A stretch of DNA of 64,000 nt. Origin: CAKZNE01 sp963976435. Its GTDB lineage: Bacteria > Bacteroidota > Bacteroidia > Flavobacteriales > Schleiferiaceae. Below are positions 18,081 to 27,800 of this stretch, in pieces; position 1 is the first letter of the stretch; each line of letters begins with the position of its first letter. A model generated the notes under the pieces. The model was not told where the DNA came from. It searched no databases and was given only the letters and a program-made list of their open reading frames with translations. A program made the position numbers and the translations under genes. Where the stretch lies: positions 1-64,000 of the forward strand of contig CAXBKQ010000002.1 of NCBI GenBank assembly GCA_963976435.1. The letters run 5' to 3'.

Positions 18081-18113
18081 AAAACCCTTGGAATGTCTTC
18101 CGAGGGTTTTTTG
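18081..18113 (+). terminator. Intrinsic terminator of the efflux operon
   Basis: Stem AAAACCCTTGG (18081-18091) with CCGAGGGTTTT (18100-18110), one G-T wobble, followed by T's. The A run on the other arm may let it act for the convergent gene at 18150 too. Confidence 0.8.
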
Positions 18114-18149
18114 ATTGATCAGTAAAATACTCAGCCTAAAAAACTGCTT

Positions 18150-20060
18150 TTAATTCACCAGTAGCTTTTCCATAATATTTTGGGATTTACCTTTTAATTT
18201 AAGGATATACAATCCCCTGTCGTAATTATCCAGCTTAACTCTAAGTTCATTGCTATTGTCTAATTCTTGGGAAAAAACAAGACTTCCATTTAAACTGTAA
18301 ATCTCAAGCTCCTGCGATTCTTTATAGTCGTAGTAAATAAACACCCCATCTCTTGCTGGATTAGGAAACATTTCAAAGGTAATTTCTGAAGCCATCTCCT
18401 TATTTGAAATGATGGATGCATCATCAATGGTGATATTATCCAAATTTATAGAACCCCCTAGTGAAGAAATATAATCGAATCGGATTACGGCTTCTGTGGC
18501 GTTTGAAAAATTAGATAAATCGATTCTTTCTCTTCTCCATTCTGTGCTATCCTTAGGAGAAAAAAATGTGGCTGGAATGGTTAAAGGATTTAAAATTGGA
18601 GCCGCTGCAGTTGCCAAATCAGCTCCCCCCTTTTTGTAGATAGTTTGAAAACTTTGCCCACAATCCACAGAAATCAAAACTTGCAAGGTATCCGCAAAAT
18701 TTACAGTATCCGTAAAATAAGGAGGTGTATATTGATGGTAGTTAAAGGCCACATCAAAAGCTAATGTAGGCTTGTTCACGGTTCTAAAATCCATAAGGGG
18801 TGAGCTGAAATTTTCTCTAGCACCTAGGGTATTGAAAATTAAAATTGTATTAAAAGCAAAGAGGGAAGATTGACCATCTCTACTTATAGAATTATCTACA
18901 GACCATTGAAACAAACTGCCAGTTTCATCAAAAATCCAATCATCAACATTGCCTTCAAATCCTTCAAAAACCTGTAAAGATTTGGAAGCGCTTACAATTT
19001 CAAAATCCTTAGTTTCCTGGTTATTCGTAGTGATCGGATCCGATTCATTTATGTTTATCGCACCGATGCTAGCATCTAATGTCATTTTTCCAGCTCCAGA
19101 AATATTTGGAATAGTAATTCCCACACTTTCGTAAAGCCCTAAATTTCCTGTCCAGGTAATTTGAGAATTTGCTCCTCCAGTATTGTAAATAATTTCTACA
19201 CTGCTCAAATTTTGCAGGCCTTTATTTTGGATAAAAACCTCAGCATCTACAGTGCTATTGCAAGTCCTTTCTGGCATTTCAACAGAAAATAAATCGAGGT
19301 CATAATCTTGAGTTTCCGGTTTTTCAAAAAATTCTAGCAAAGCATTTTGGACCGAATTGCTTGGAACAGAATGTCCCATCCCCTGGACAAGCTTGTACTC
19401 TACTTTTCCACTGTTCTTTTTTAGTCGTATCACTAGTTGTTCAATGGCATCAAGATAAATGGCATCTGTAGATCCCAGGCTGATATAAATTGGAATTTGA
19501 GAAGCATTGGAATAATTATAAATTAGACTAGCACCACCCGGTTCATTATTGAGATCTAATAATCCCTGTAAAGCTGGGGTATTCAATAAAAGGGCCTTGA
19601 AATCATTTGGATTTTCCAATCCATATTTAAGGCTGCTTCTTCCACCTAGGGAGAAACCTTGTAAAATAATTTCATTGGAATTTATAGAATACACCTGCTG
19701 CGCCAAAAGGATACTTTCTGGGATTACCATCTCATCCCCTTGAGGTACATAAAAATCCTTGTTTGGGTCAGAGCCGCCATCAGGAAAAATAAAAATGGTG
19801 CTATCAAATAAAGAAGGCCAGCCTAAAGTATTTATTAAAGCATTTCGGTAATTATTACTATTATCCCCTAATCCATGAAGTCCAACCAAAAGTTGATAAT
19901 TATGGGCTGGATCGTAATTTGGAGGAACAAATAGTGAAAAAGTTCTGGTTTGCCCCATAAAGGTTATAGTAGTATCATAGGCCCCAGTTCTTTGTGCTTT
20001 AATTGGATTTTGTAGAGTTCCAATAAGACATAGAATAAAGAATAGTTTTAGAATTCGCAT
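18150..20060 (-). CDS. Secreted alpha/beta-hydrolase (PHB depolymerase/feruloyl-esterase-like) with type IX sorting domain
   Basis: A 636-residue exported esterase-like protein. Signal peptide 1-23, then a LpqC/poly(3-hydroxybutyrate)-depolymerase-like alpha/beta hydrolase (~25-245). It has the oxyanion region LLVGLHGLGDN, nucleophile elbow GFSLGG (Ser137), probable acid Asp199 (GSTDAIY) and His230 (GMGHSVP). A CARDB-like domain (~250-345), a MAM/jelly-roll-like "VFEGFEGNVDDWIFDETG" domain (~355-540) and a Por sorting tail (MFPNPARDGVFIYY ... DRGLYILKL ... KLLVN) follow. It probably hydrolyses an extracellular ester, such as a polyester or plant/algal ester; the exact substrate is not visible. 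Monocistronic. Confidence 0.82.
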   Translation of the reverse strand: MRILKLFFILCLIGTLQNPIKAQRTGAYDTTITFMGQTRTFSLFVPPNYDPAHNYQLLVGLHGLGDNSNNYRNALINTLGWPSLFDSTIFIFPDGGSDPNKDFYVPQGDEMVIPESILLAQQVYSINSNEIILQGFSLGGRSSLKYGLENPNDFKALLLNTPALQGLLDLNNEPGGASLIYNYSNASQIPIYISLGSTDAIYLDAIEQLVIRLKKNSGKVEYKLVQGMGHSVPSNSVQNALLEFFEKPETQDYDLDLFSVEMPERTCNSTVDAEVFIQNKGLQNLSSVEIIYNTGGANSQITWTGNLGLYESVGITIPNISGAGKMTLDASIGAININESDPITTNNQETKDFEIVSASKSLQVFEGFEGNVDDWIFDETGSLFQWSVDNSISRDGQSSLFAFNTILIFNTLGARENFSSPLMDFRTVNKPTLAFDVAFNYHQYTPPYFTDTVNFADTLQVLISVDCGQSFQTIYKKGGADLATAAAPILNPLTIPATFFSPKDSTEWRRERIDLSNFSNATEAVIRFDYISSLGGSINLDNITIDDASIISNKEMASEITFEMFPNPARDGVFIYYDYKESQELEIYSLNGSLVFSQELDNSNELRVKLDNYDRGLYILKLKGKSQNIMEKLLVN

Positions 20061-20196
20061 AGCTTATAATTTAAATGTTTACTCGAAAGTAAAAGCTATA
20101 ATCCCTTCAAAATCTCCGCATTTGTAATTAGACTATTTCAGCACATGGATGGATAAAATGGCTTTGTTTTATTTTATTGAACTTAGAAAAAAGTGC

Positions 20197-22089
20197 TTAG
20201 CTTAAAGGAAGTCTTAAATTCACTCTTGTCCCTTTGGCTTGTAGATTTTCAAATAGATCCTCAATTTTTAGATCAATATTTAGCCCTGTATTTTTTTCAA
20301 TAATCAATAGGCGTTCTTCAATATTGGGTAGGGCGGTGCCTTTGTAGAATTTTTTCTTTTGTTGTTTAATTTCCATGGCCTTTTCCCTTCCTACTCCATT
20401 GTCTTCAATAATACAATTCAGCATCTCCCCTTCCTTTTTCATTATTATTTTTAATTCCCTCTCCCCTTCATTCTTATTCATCAATCCATGTAAAATAGAA
20501 TTTTCTACAAAAGCTTGAATCATCATAGATGGTATTTCGAAAACACCATTTTCCAGCTCCTGATCTACTTCTAAATAAAATTGGAAATTTCTTTCAAATC
20601 GAATTTGTTCTAATTCTATATATAGTTTCAGATGATTGATTTCATCCTCTAGACTGATGAAAGTTTGGTCTGAATTTTCCAGCACTATTCTCAATAGTTT
20701 GGCAAATTTGGAGAGGTAATCATAAGCATCTTCTTTTTTGGAATCGAGCACAAAATTTTGAGCGGTATTGATGCAATTAAATATAAAATGAGGGTTCATT
20801 TGAGAGCGTAAAGCCACCAATTTCATATCACTGATTTTGTTATTTAATTCAGATTCCTTTAGACTTTCCTTCTGTTTCCTTCTTTTGATGATAAAGTAAA
20901 AACTAGAAAAAGCGAATAAGGCCAAAATGGCTATACCTAAAGCCAGCATATTTGATTTTTGAGCTCTGTTCCTAGCCTCTAGTTCCTCAGATTTTAGGCG
21001 GATAATTTCTACTTCCTTTTCCGCATTTTTATATTTCTCCTCAATTTCTGAAACCTTGCTGATGTCGTTTATACTGTCTAAAGCATTTGCATTGGCATTA
21101 TATTCTTTTAGGGTTTTGAAGGCCATTTCAAAATCACCATTTTCAAAATAAGCTTCAGAAAGTAAAACCTGTGTTTGAACAATTAGCTCGGTATGTCCCT
21201 TGGCTTCAGAACCCTCTATGGTTTTGATATAATTTTTAATGGCATTGGGAAAATCCTTTTGTTTGAATTTCAAATCACCTATACCCATATAGATCATAGG
21301 GGGGACAGCTCCACTTTTTGTTTTCTCTTGGAAGGTTTTAAGGGACAGGTCATAATATTTTTCAGCGCTATCAATCTTCTGATTTTCTAGGTATAAATTG
21401 CCAATATTATAATAACTATAAGCCACCCAAAACCACGATTTGCGTTCCTTGCGAATTTCCAAAGATTGGCTGTAATAGTTTATTCCAGCCTGGTAATCCA
21501 TTTTTTCTGTGGCACATATTCCAAGGTTATTGAGCACCATTTCCAATAATCGTTTATCACCTAAGCCATCAAAATATTCTAAAGCCTCCTTCATATATTT
21601 TTCCGCCTCATCTAGTTTTCCAAACTGCAGATTTGCAATTCCAATTCTATTGAGGCTTAAACCAATTCCCATGCTATCGGTATTTTCCTTTCGCTGCATT
21701 TCCAGGGCTTGATGGCCAATCCGGTGGCTTTCTTCATACTGAGATTTAAAAACTAAAAACCATGCTTTTAAAGAAAGGCATCTGGCATGAGCAAAATTAA
21801 ATTCCTCTTTCTGGTATCTATTTATTAAACTATCGATTAAGTAAATTGCTGAATCTGGATGGTAGGACATAAGCGTATTGAGATAGCTCAATTCCTTTGT
21901 CACTTTCAATTTGGGGTCCTTTTCATTTTCCGCCGATGTTCTCAGGCTATCCAATTGATTTTGAGAATGTAAACCCAAGGAAACCGCTAGCCCCAATAAT
22001 AAGAGTGCAAATCTCAGATGGGCTTGAATAATTTTAAAATTGCCTCCCATATTTAGGATATTATGATTTTTCCAATATCGAAATAGCAA
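20197..22089 (-). CDS. TPR-containing LytS-type sensor histidine kinase
   Basis: A 630-residue membrane kinase: signal/anchor (LRFALLLLGLAVSLGLHSQ), about six TPRs (60-330) predicted in the periplasm, one transmembrane helix (~380-400, MLALGIAILALFAFSSFYFI), a short coiled coil, and a His_kinase (PF06580) domain. The phosphoacceptor motif is MNPHFIFN (His434), followed by an HATPase_c-like part with NSILHG and DNGVG. Met15 is an alternative start that would place the signal peptide closer to the N-terminus. It lies 74 bases downstream of a LytTR response regulator gene, so the two form a two-component system. The TPRs probably sense a periplasmic protein or cell-wall state (inference). Confidence 0.9.
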   Translation of the reverse strand: MLFRYWKNHNILNMGGNFKIIQAHLRFALLLLGLAVSLGLHSQNQLDSLRTSAENEKDPKLKVTKELSYLNTLMSYHPDSAIYLIDSLINRYQKEEFNFAHARCLSLKAWFLVFKSQYEESHRIGHQALEMQRKENTDSMGIGLSLNRIGIANLQFGKLDEAEKYMKEALEYFDGLGDKRLLEMVLNNLGICATEKMDYQAGINYYSQSLEIRKERKSWFWVAYSYYNIGNLYLENQKIDSAEKYYDLSLKTFQEKTKSGAVPPMIYMGIGDLKFKQKDFPNAIKNYIKTIEGSEAKGHTELIVQTQVLLSEAYFENGDFEMAFKTLKEYNANANALDSINDISKVSEIEEKYKNAEKEVEIIRLKSEELEARNRAQKSNMLALGIAILALFAFSSFYFIIKRRKQKESLKESELNNKISDMKLVALRSQMNPHFIFNCINTAQNFVLDSKKEDAYDYLSKFAKLLRIVLENSDQTFISLEDEINHLKLYIELEQIRFERNFQFYLEVDQELENGVFEIPSMMIQAFVENSILHGLMNKNEGERELKIIMKKEGEMLNCIIEDNGVGREKAMEIKQQKKKFYKGTALPNIEERLLIIEKNTGLNIDLKIEDLFENLQAKGTRVNLRLPLS

Positions 22090-22163
22090 AATCTTTTGCT
22101 TCTTATTTTTTCCATTTTGTAAATGGATAAAATGGGTGCTTGTTTAGCCAACATCAATTTGTA

Positions 22164-22907
22164 TTATTTTAAGGATAGGATTTTCATAAACTCATCCTTT
22201 CTACTTTTGGAAATCCCCAATTCCTCACCATCCTCCATAATCACCTGACCACCGGCAGTTTTATTAATTCTCTTGATATATTTTAAATTGATCAAGCTGG
22301 AATTATGAATTCTAAAAAAGCCGTATTCCAATAATATTCCCTCAAAAAATTTCAGATTTTTAGAACTAGTAATTTTTTGTCCAGCCTTCATCCGGAAATG
22401 GGTATAACTACCATCGGCTTTTATATAAAGGATATCATCCACCTGAATAAACTCAAAACCTTCAGCCACGGGTAAAGTGATTTTGTGCTCTCCCTTATTC
22501 TTACTTAAAAAGTTACTAAATAGGTATTTCACCTTTAGATCTTCCTCTTTAAGGGATGTGGATTCTACTTTTTGAAAAAGCTGTTTTAAATCCGAAATAC
22601 TCACTGGCTTAATGATATAATCTAGGGCGGAAAATTTAATGGCTTTTAATGCAAATTCCTCATGAGCTGTAACAAAAACAATATGAAAATCTATAGAGTC
22701 GAGATTTTCCAATAGATTGAAACCACTTTCTGGGCCCATTTCAATATCTAGAAAAACGAGTTTGGGCTTGGTCTCCAAAATACCGCGCTTGGCCTCCATA
22801 ATAGTATTGGCCGAACCCAGCACCTCTATTCCTTCAAAATTGGTTTTTAAAAGCTTGCTTAAGGAATCTATGGCCCTTTGCTCATCGTCAACTAAAAATA
22901 CTTCCAC
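22164..22907 (-). CDS. LytTR family response regulator
   Basis: A 247-residue regulator with a receiver domain (1-120; acidic pocket Asp7-Asp8, phosphoacceptor Asp54 in VFLDIEMG, conserved Lys in IIKPVS) and a LytTR DNA-binding domain (~145-247; FIQVDDILYIKADGSYTHF). It is the partner of the LytS-type kinase downstream and is likely the first gene of that operon. LytTR regulators usually control cell-surface or extracellular functions; targets here are unknown. Confidence 0.93.
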   Translation of the reverse strand: MEVFLVDDEQRAIDSLSKLLKTNFEGIEVLGSANTIMEAKRGILETKPKLVFLDIEMGPESGFNLLENLDSIDFHIVFVTAHEEFALKAIKFSALDYIIKPVSISDLKQLFQKVESTSLKEEDLKVKYLFSNFLSKNKGEHKITLPVAEGFEFIQVDDILYIKADGSYTHFRMKAGQKITSSKNLKFFEGILLEYGFFRIHNSSLINLKYIKRINKTAGGQVIMEDGEELGISKSRKDEFMKILSLK

Positions 22908-23061
22908 CGCTAAATTTTAGACTTTTGATAAAGACTAAATAACGGGAAGTTTCTCCGAAATTACAAGCCTCAATATTTTGATATCTATTCTAAAGTGGCA
23001 GCAAACTATTGGGAAGAAATGGAGTTGCAATAAGAATCTTAAAAATGACTTATTATTCCAT

Positions 23062-23069
23062 TAAATTTG
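23062..23069 (+). promoter_or_regulatory. Possible -7 element of the beta-lactamase gene
   Basis: TAAATTTG fits TAnnTTTG and lies 41 bases before the ATG. No good -33 element is visible, so support is weak. Confidence 0.35.
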
Positions 23070-23110
23070 AATTTAAATCATAAAGACCCTTCCCAAAAAA
23101 TACTTGTAAA

Positions 23111-23872
23111 ATGAAAGTCTTAGCAAAAAGAAAATACCAGTTCTACAATTTGGGAATAATCCTTTTATCCCCTTTCTTTTTCTACTCTTGTAGTGAAAAA
23201 AGCTTGGATAATTATTCAAGCGAAAGTCTATTCATTGAACAAATATCGGAGCACTGTTATTTGCATAGGAGCTATTTGATAAGTTCAAAAAATGATTCCA
23301 TTCCCTGCAATGGAATGCTGGTTGTTGACAACGGCGAAGTTCTGGTATTTGACAGCCCTCCGAGTGAAGAAGCGAGTACAGAATTGCTAAATCTTTTAGA
23401 AAAAACCTGGCAATTAAAAGTGACAGGAGTGGTGGCGAATCATTTTCATATCGATTGTTTGGGTGGACTAAAATCCTTCCACAATAGAAATATACCTTCC
23501 TATGCTAATTTCAAAACCATAGAGCTGCAAAAGGACCCAGAGTTAGAGTCGCCAAAAAATGGATTTACAGATAGCCTGATATTGAAAGTGGGAAATGAAA
23601 AAGTGCTGAATATATTCATAGGACCTGGGCATAGCGAGGATAATATTGTAAGTTTTTTCGCCAAGGATTCTGTTCTTTTTGGAGGATGCTTTGTAAAATC
23701 CTTGAAGGCCGGAAAAGGAAATCTGGAGGATGCCAATTTAGTAGAATGGTCTAAATCCATAGAAAAAACGAAAAAGAGATTCCCCAATCTTAAAAAAGTT
23801 GTTCCCGGTCATGGGAAAATTGGTGGAATTGAATTATTGGATAAAACAGCAAAGATGTTTCGTTTAGAATAA
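23111..23872 (+). CDS. Subclass B1 metallo-beta-lactamase, lipoprotein
   Basis: Zinc hydrolase predicted to open the beta-lactam ring of penicillins, cephalosporins and probably carbapenems. All six B1 zinc ligands are present: His111, His113 and Asp115 in NHFHIDCLGGL; His174 in GPGHSEDN; Cys193 in FGGCFVKS; and His234 in VPGHGK. Lys196 and the Asn204 of GNLEDANLVEW also match the substrate-binding residues of IMP/BlaB-type enzymes. The 253-residue length fits. Unusually, the N-terminus ends in FFFYSC (Cys27), a slightly atypical lipobox, so it is probably a membrane-anchored lipoprotein, as in NDM. It is divergent from the LytTR gene and upstream of a YkuD-domain gene. Confidence 0.9.
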   Translation: MKVLAKRKYQFYNLGIILLSPFFFYSCSEKSLDNYSSESLFIEQISEHCYLHRSYLISSKNDSIPCNGMLVVDNGEVLVFDSPPSEEASTELLNLLEKTWQLKVTGVVANHFHIDCLGGLKSFHNRNIPSYANFKTIELQKDPELESPKNGFTDSLILKVGNEKVLNIFIGPGHSEDNIVSFFAKDSVLFGGCFVKSLKAGKGNLEDANLVEWSKSIEKTKKRFPNLKKVVPGHGKIGGIELLDKTAKMFRLE

Positions 23873-23980
23873 AGGTCAAAATGAGCTGCTCCCCTATTAT
23901 ATGCTAGTGTATTTCCATTTTAAAAACCCGAGCCAAGGAAGGTTGAAAATTAAAAACACAATTTTCAAGAATGATCTCGT

Positions 23981-24718
23981 TTGCTATATAGTAAAACCTT
24001 CTCCTTGAAATTAAAAGGCCTCATTTTATTTATATTTTTCATTTTTCTATCGGCACTCCTAATCTGGGGGTGGAGAAATATATATATTTCCGAATGTCAA
24101 AATTCAGGTATTTGTAAAAATGATTCCATATTGAATAGTTCCCCGACTTTAAATACTCGAGAAAGGCTTTTGCAAAAGCTGAATAAAATTGGAATGGATG
24201 AAATGCCTGAAAAAATTCTGATGTTGGCCCTAAAAAGTGAAGAAGTTTTGGAGGTATATCTGGAGGAGAATAATCAGTTAAAGTTTTTAGCTCAATACCC
24301 TTTTACCGCCTTTAGTGGGAAATTAGGACCCAAGTTAAAGGAAGGCGACCGACAAATTCCTGAAGGGATTTATAAGATAGAATATTTGAACCCGAATAGT
24401 AAATTTCACTTGTCTATGAAAATTAACTACCCAAACAAATTCGATCAAAAAATGGCGAAAAGGGATAATAGAACAGGTTTAGGTGGAGATATTTTTATAC
24501 ATGGAAGAGATCAAAGTATAGGATGTATAGCCATTGGAGATGAAGCTATTGAAGAATTATACCTCTTGGCAGAAATGACTTTAAAAAGAGGAATTAAAGT
24601 TATTATTTGCCCTAAGGATTTCAGGAAAAATTCTTCAAGACCAAAAATTTCCACAATAAACTGGGAGGATAAGCTTTATAATTTATTGGAAGAGGAAATA
24701 AATTTCTTATTTCCATAA
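23981..24718 (+). CDS. L,D-transpeptidase-like (YkuD) protein of the YafK/DpaA type
   Basis: A 245-residue inner-membrane-anchored protein acting on peptidoglycan in the periplasm. One N-terminal transmembrane segment (~13-32), then a YkuD catalytic domain. The motif IHGRDQSIGCIAIGD supplies His164 and the nucleophile Cys172; GDRQIPEGIY upstream is the usual YkuD lead-in. The spacing resembles YafK/DpaA, which cleaves the Lpp-peptidoglycan link, more than classical cross-linking enzymes. No ATG is available: TTG at 23981 or TTG at 24005 is the likely start. It lies 108 bases after the metallo-beta-lactamase gene on the same strand. Confidence 0.85.
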   Translation: MLYSKTFSLKLKGLILFIFFIFLSALLIWGWRNIYISECQNSGICKNDSILNSSPTLNTRERLLQKLNKIGMDEMPEKILMLALKSEEVLEVYLEENNQLKFLAQYPFTAFSGKLGPKLKEGDRQIPEGIYKIEYLNPNSKFHLSMKINYPNKFDQKMAKRDNRTGLGGDIFIHGRDQSIGCIAIGDEAIEELYLLAEMTLKRGIKVIICPKDFRKNSSRPKISTINWEDKLYNLLEEEINFLFP

Positions 24719-24854
24719 AACCGCTTTTCTCAAAAATATAAAGGCATTTTTTTTGATGGGCTGATAGTTTAAAATTAGACTAAGCTAAAAGGAATCCTTC
24801 CCTATATTGCGAAATTAATATTTCATACTGCTAACCAAAGATATTAAGTCCACT

Positions 24855-27800
24855 ATGACATTAAAAACTCCTGTAAGTACAGCATTTACAAAGACACTCT
24901 TTTCAATTATTTTAACTTTTGGGCTAGTCACCTTTACATTTGGCCAAAAGAAATACCAAAGTCTACTTTGGGAAATTTCAGGAAATGGACTTGAAAAGCC
25001 TTCCTATCTATATGGAACCATGCATGTGAGTTCCAAAGTTGCTTTTTATTTGGGGAATCCATTTTTTGAAGCACTAGAAAGTGTAGACCAAGTGGCATTA
25101 GAATTAGAACCAGAATTATGGTTTGATGAAGTATTGGGTGGTGACTTTATGACCAATGCCTTGGGATATATGGGTGAAAGAAATTATTATGGCTATGAGG
25201 AAAATTGGAATAATTTTGAGGGTAATTATAAAATAGAAACCAATACTAATTTATGGATCCAAAGTGTTTTTAAACGGGATCCGGAAATGGCCAATCAACT
25301 ATTATTTCGCTTTTATGATCCTACAGGTAATTTTGAGGAAGACACCTGGTTGGATATGTATATTTATCAATCTGCAAAAAAACTAGGTAAAACAACCTTG
25401 GGATTGGAAACTTTTGCAGAATCTATGGAGATGCTAAAAAAATCTCAGGAAGAAAGTAGAGATGAAGAAAATCCAGCACAAGCTCTTTCTAATGAAGATC
25501 GGATGGAAATTCCTCTAAAAATTGAATCGGCCTACAGAAAAGGTGATTTGGATCTTCTCGATTCTCTAAGCAAACTATCCTCTCCACCTTCTTATCTGAA
25601 ATATATTCTAATAGAAAGAAACCGAAACTTTGTAAGAGGTTTGGATAGCCTTATTCGAAAAAAATCAGTTTTTGCAGGAATGGGTGCTGCTCACCTACCT
25701 GGTGATGAAGGTTGTATAGAAATGCTTCGCGACCTTGGATTTACCCTTAGGCCCATAGCCCCCGGAAAAAGAAATGCCAAGCAAAAGAAGAAAATTGAAA
25801 ATATGGTGATGAAAAGACCATTTAAGAATTTTACTAGCTCAGATTCTGTTTTAAGTTTTAAAGCTCCAAGCAAGGTATACGACTTTTCCCTTCAAAAAGG
25901 CTCTTCTAGCCTTATTACTATGGATGTACCAAATGGTTCCGTTACCACCATCACAAGGTTAATGTCTAATTCCGCATTTACTGGTAAAAGTCAAGCCTAC
26001 CTAAAAACTAGCTTAGATAGTATTCTCTTTGAAACCATCCCCGGGGAAATAATGGATAAAAAAGATATTAATGGCGATGATTATATTGGTTTTGATATTC
26101 TAAATAAAACCCGAAGAGGAGATTACCATAGAAGCCATATTTACTTTTTACCGGATGAAATTATTATCTTAAGGAGCACTGCCAATGGCAAAAAAATAAA
26201 GAAAGGATTTAATGATGAATTCTTCAATTCCATAAAAATAGAAGTACCAAAAAACCAAGACTGGACCGAACATCAGGTATTAAAAGGCGCCTTGAAATTT
26301 GAAGCTCCAGGTAGATTATTAAGCTATAGCTTGGATGAAAAAACGAATAAGTCGAGCACGGTTTTTATCCAAAAAAATAATAATGGGGAAATTTATAGTA
26401 TAAGTAGATTCCGCCCTTATGACAAGGGATATTTGGATTTTGACACTTATGAAATTGAAAAACTTTCCCTTGCTTTTGAGGAGGATATGGATTTAGAGGA
26501 AAAGTCTAGAGAATGGATTCAAATGGAAGGGAATAAGGCTTTAAAAGTTGTGTATACCGACAAAAAAGGCAAAAGTGTTTATGGACTTTTCACCCTTAGG
26601 GCCCTTGGCTATTATAGCTTTATGATTCACAGCGAGAATGCTGACAATGCCGAACGTTTTTTCGGAAGTATAGAAATCGAAAAACCGCTCTATGAAGAAT
26701 ATTATGAGGATGTAGATTCCACCTTATACTTTAAAACCAAAATCCCTTGGGAGAAGGAGGAGTCTATTGCGGATAAATATTTTGGATCTCAATATTATTA
26801 CAGTCCAAAAAAGAAAAATTTGGCCCAAAGCTATTATAGATCAAAAACAATAAGCCCACCGGGAACCTCAGATTGGATTTCTGTAAAATATAAACGTCAT
26901 GGTAAATACGAATTTGTAGCCGATAAGGAGGAGCTTCCTGAGGAATTCGACGAATTAATTACCGATGACAATGACCTTGTTTTAGATAGTAGCTATTATA
27001 ATTGGACAAGTGACGGAATAGAGCATTTTTCTCTTGCTTCAGATACTGGAACAAGTAGAAAATATTTCATCAAAAGGATTTTAAAAAATAGAAGTCTTTG
27101 GACAATTACCTCAACCTACGATGCATTTGATGGTGAAAGTGATTTTGCTAAAGAGTTTAGAAATAATTTTGAGGACTTGGAGGATACACTATCCTTTCCA
27201 AACTTTTATTTGGAATCAGACTCAAGCCTGCTTGCGGATTTGATGAGTGAGGATACCAACACTTTTGAAAATGCCTATTCTGCTTTAGAAGATTTGAGAT
27301 GGGAATATGAAGATGAAACCAATTTTAAACTATTCTCCACCTTATCAAGTAATCCTCCACTTTTAGCTACTGATGATCAAAAGGATGACCTTAGAACTGC
27401 TAAAAACGACTATTTATTCCTCGACAAAAGCCCAAAAAATATTGCTGAATTAAAAAGAATTTACCGCGCCAACCCTGATAGTGCTGTTTATCAGCAACAG
27501 GTTTTGGAAAACCTCAGCAAAATGAAAACCAAAAAGGCAATTTTAGCTGCTAAAGAATTAATGATGGAGGAGGCACCAATAGGTGTAAGCTTTAATTTTT
27601 ATTCAGGTTTATTTGGAAACTTAATGGATAGCATGGATTTAGCCAAAACATTATATCCGGAAATACTGGAGCTCACAGCCTATGATGAATACAAATACAA
27701 TGTGATAAAACTATTGGCCAAAATGCTTGATAGTAATGTGATCTCCAAAAATTTATATTCCTCCTATGTTCCCTATTTTGTTAGAGAAGCAAGAGCGCAA

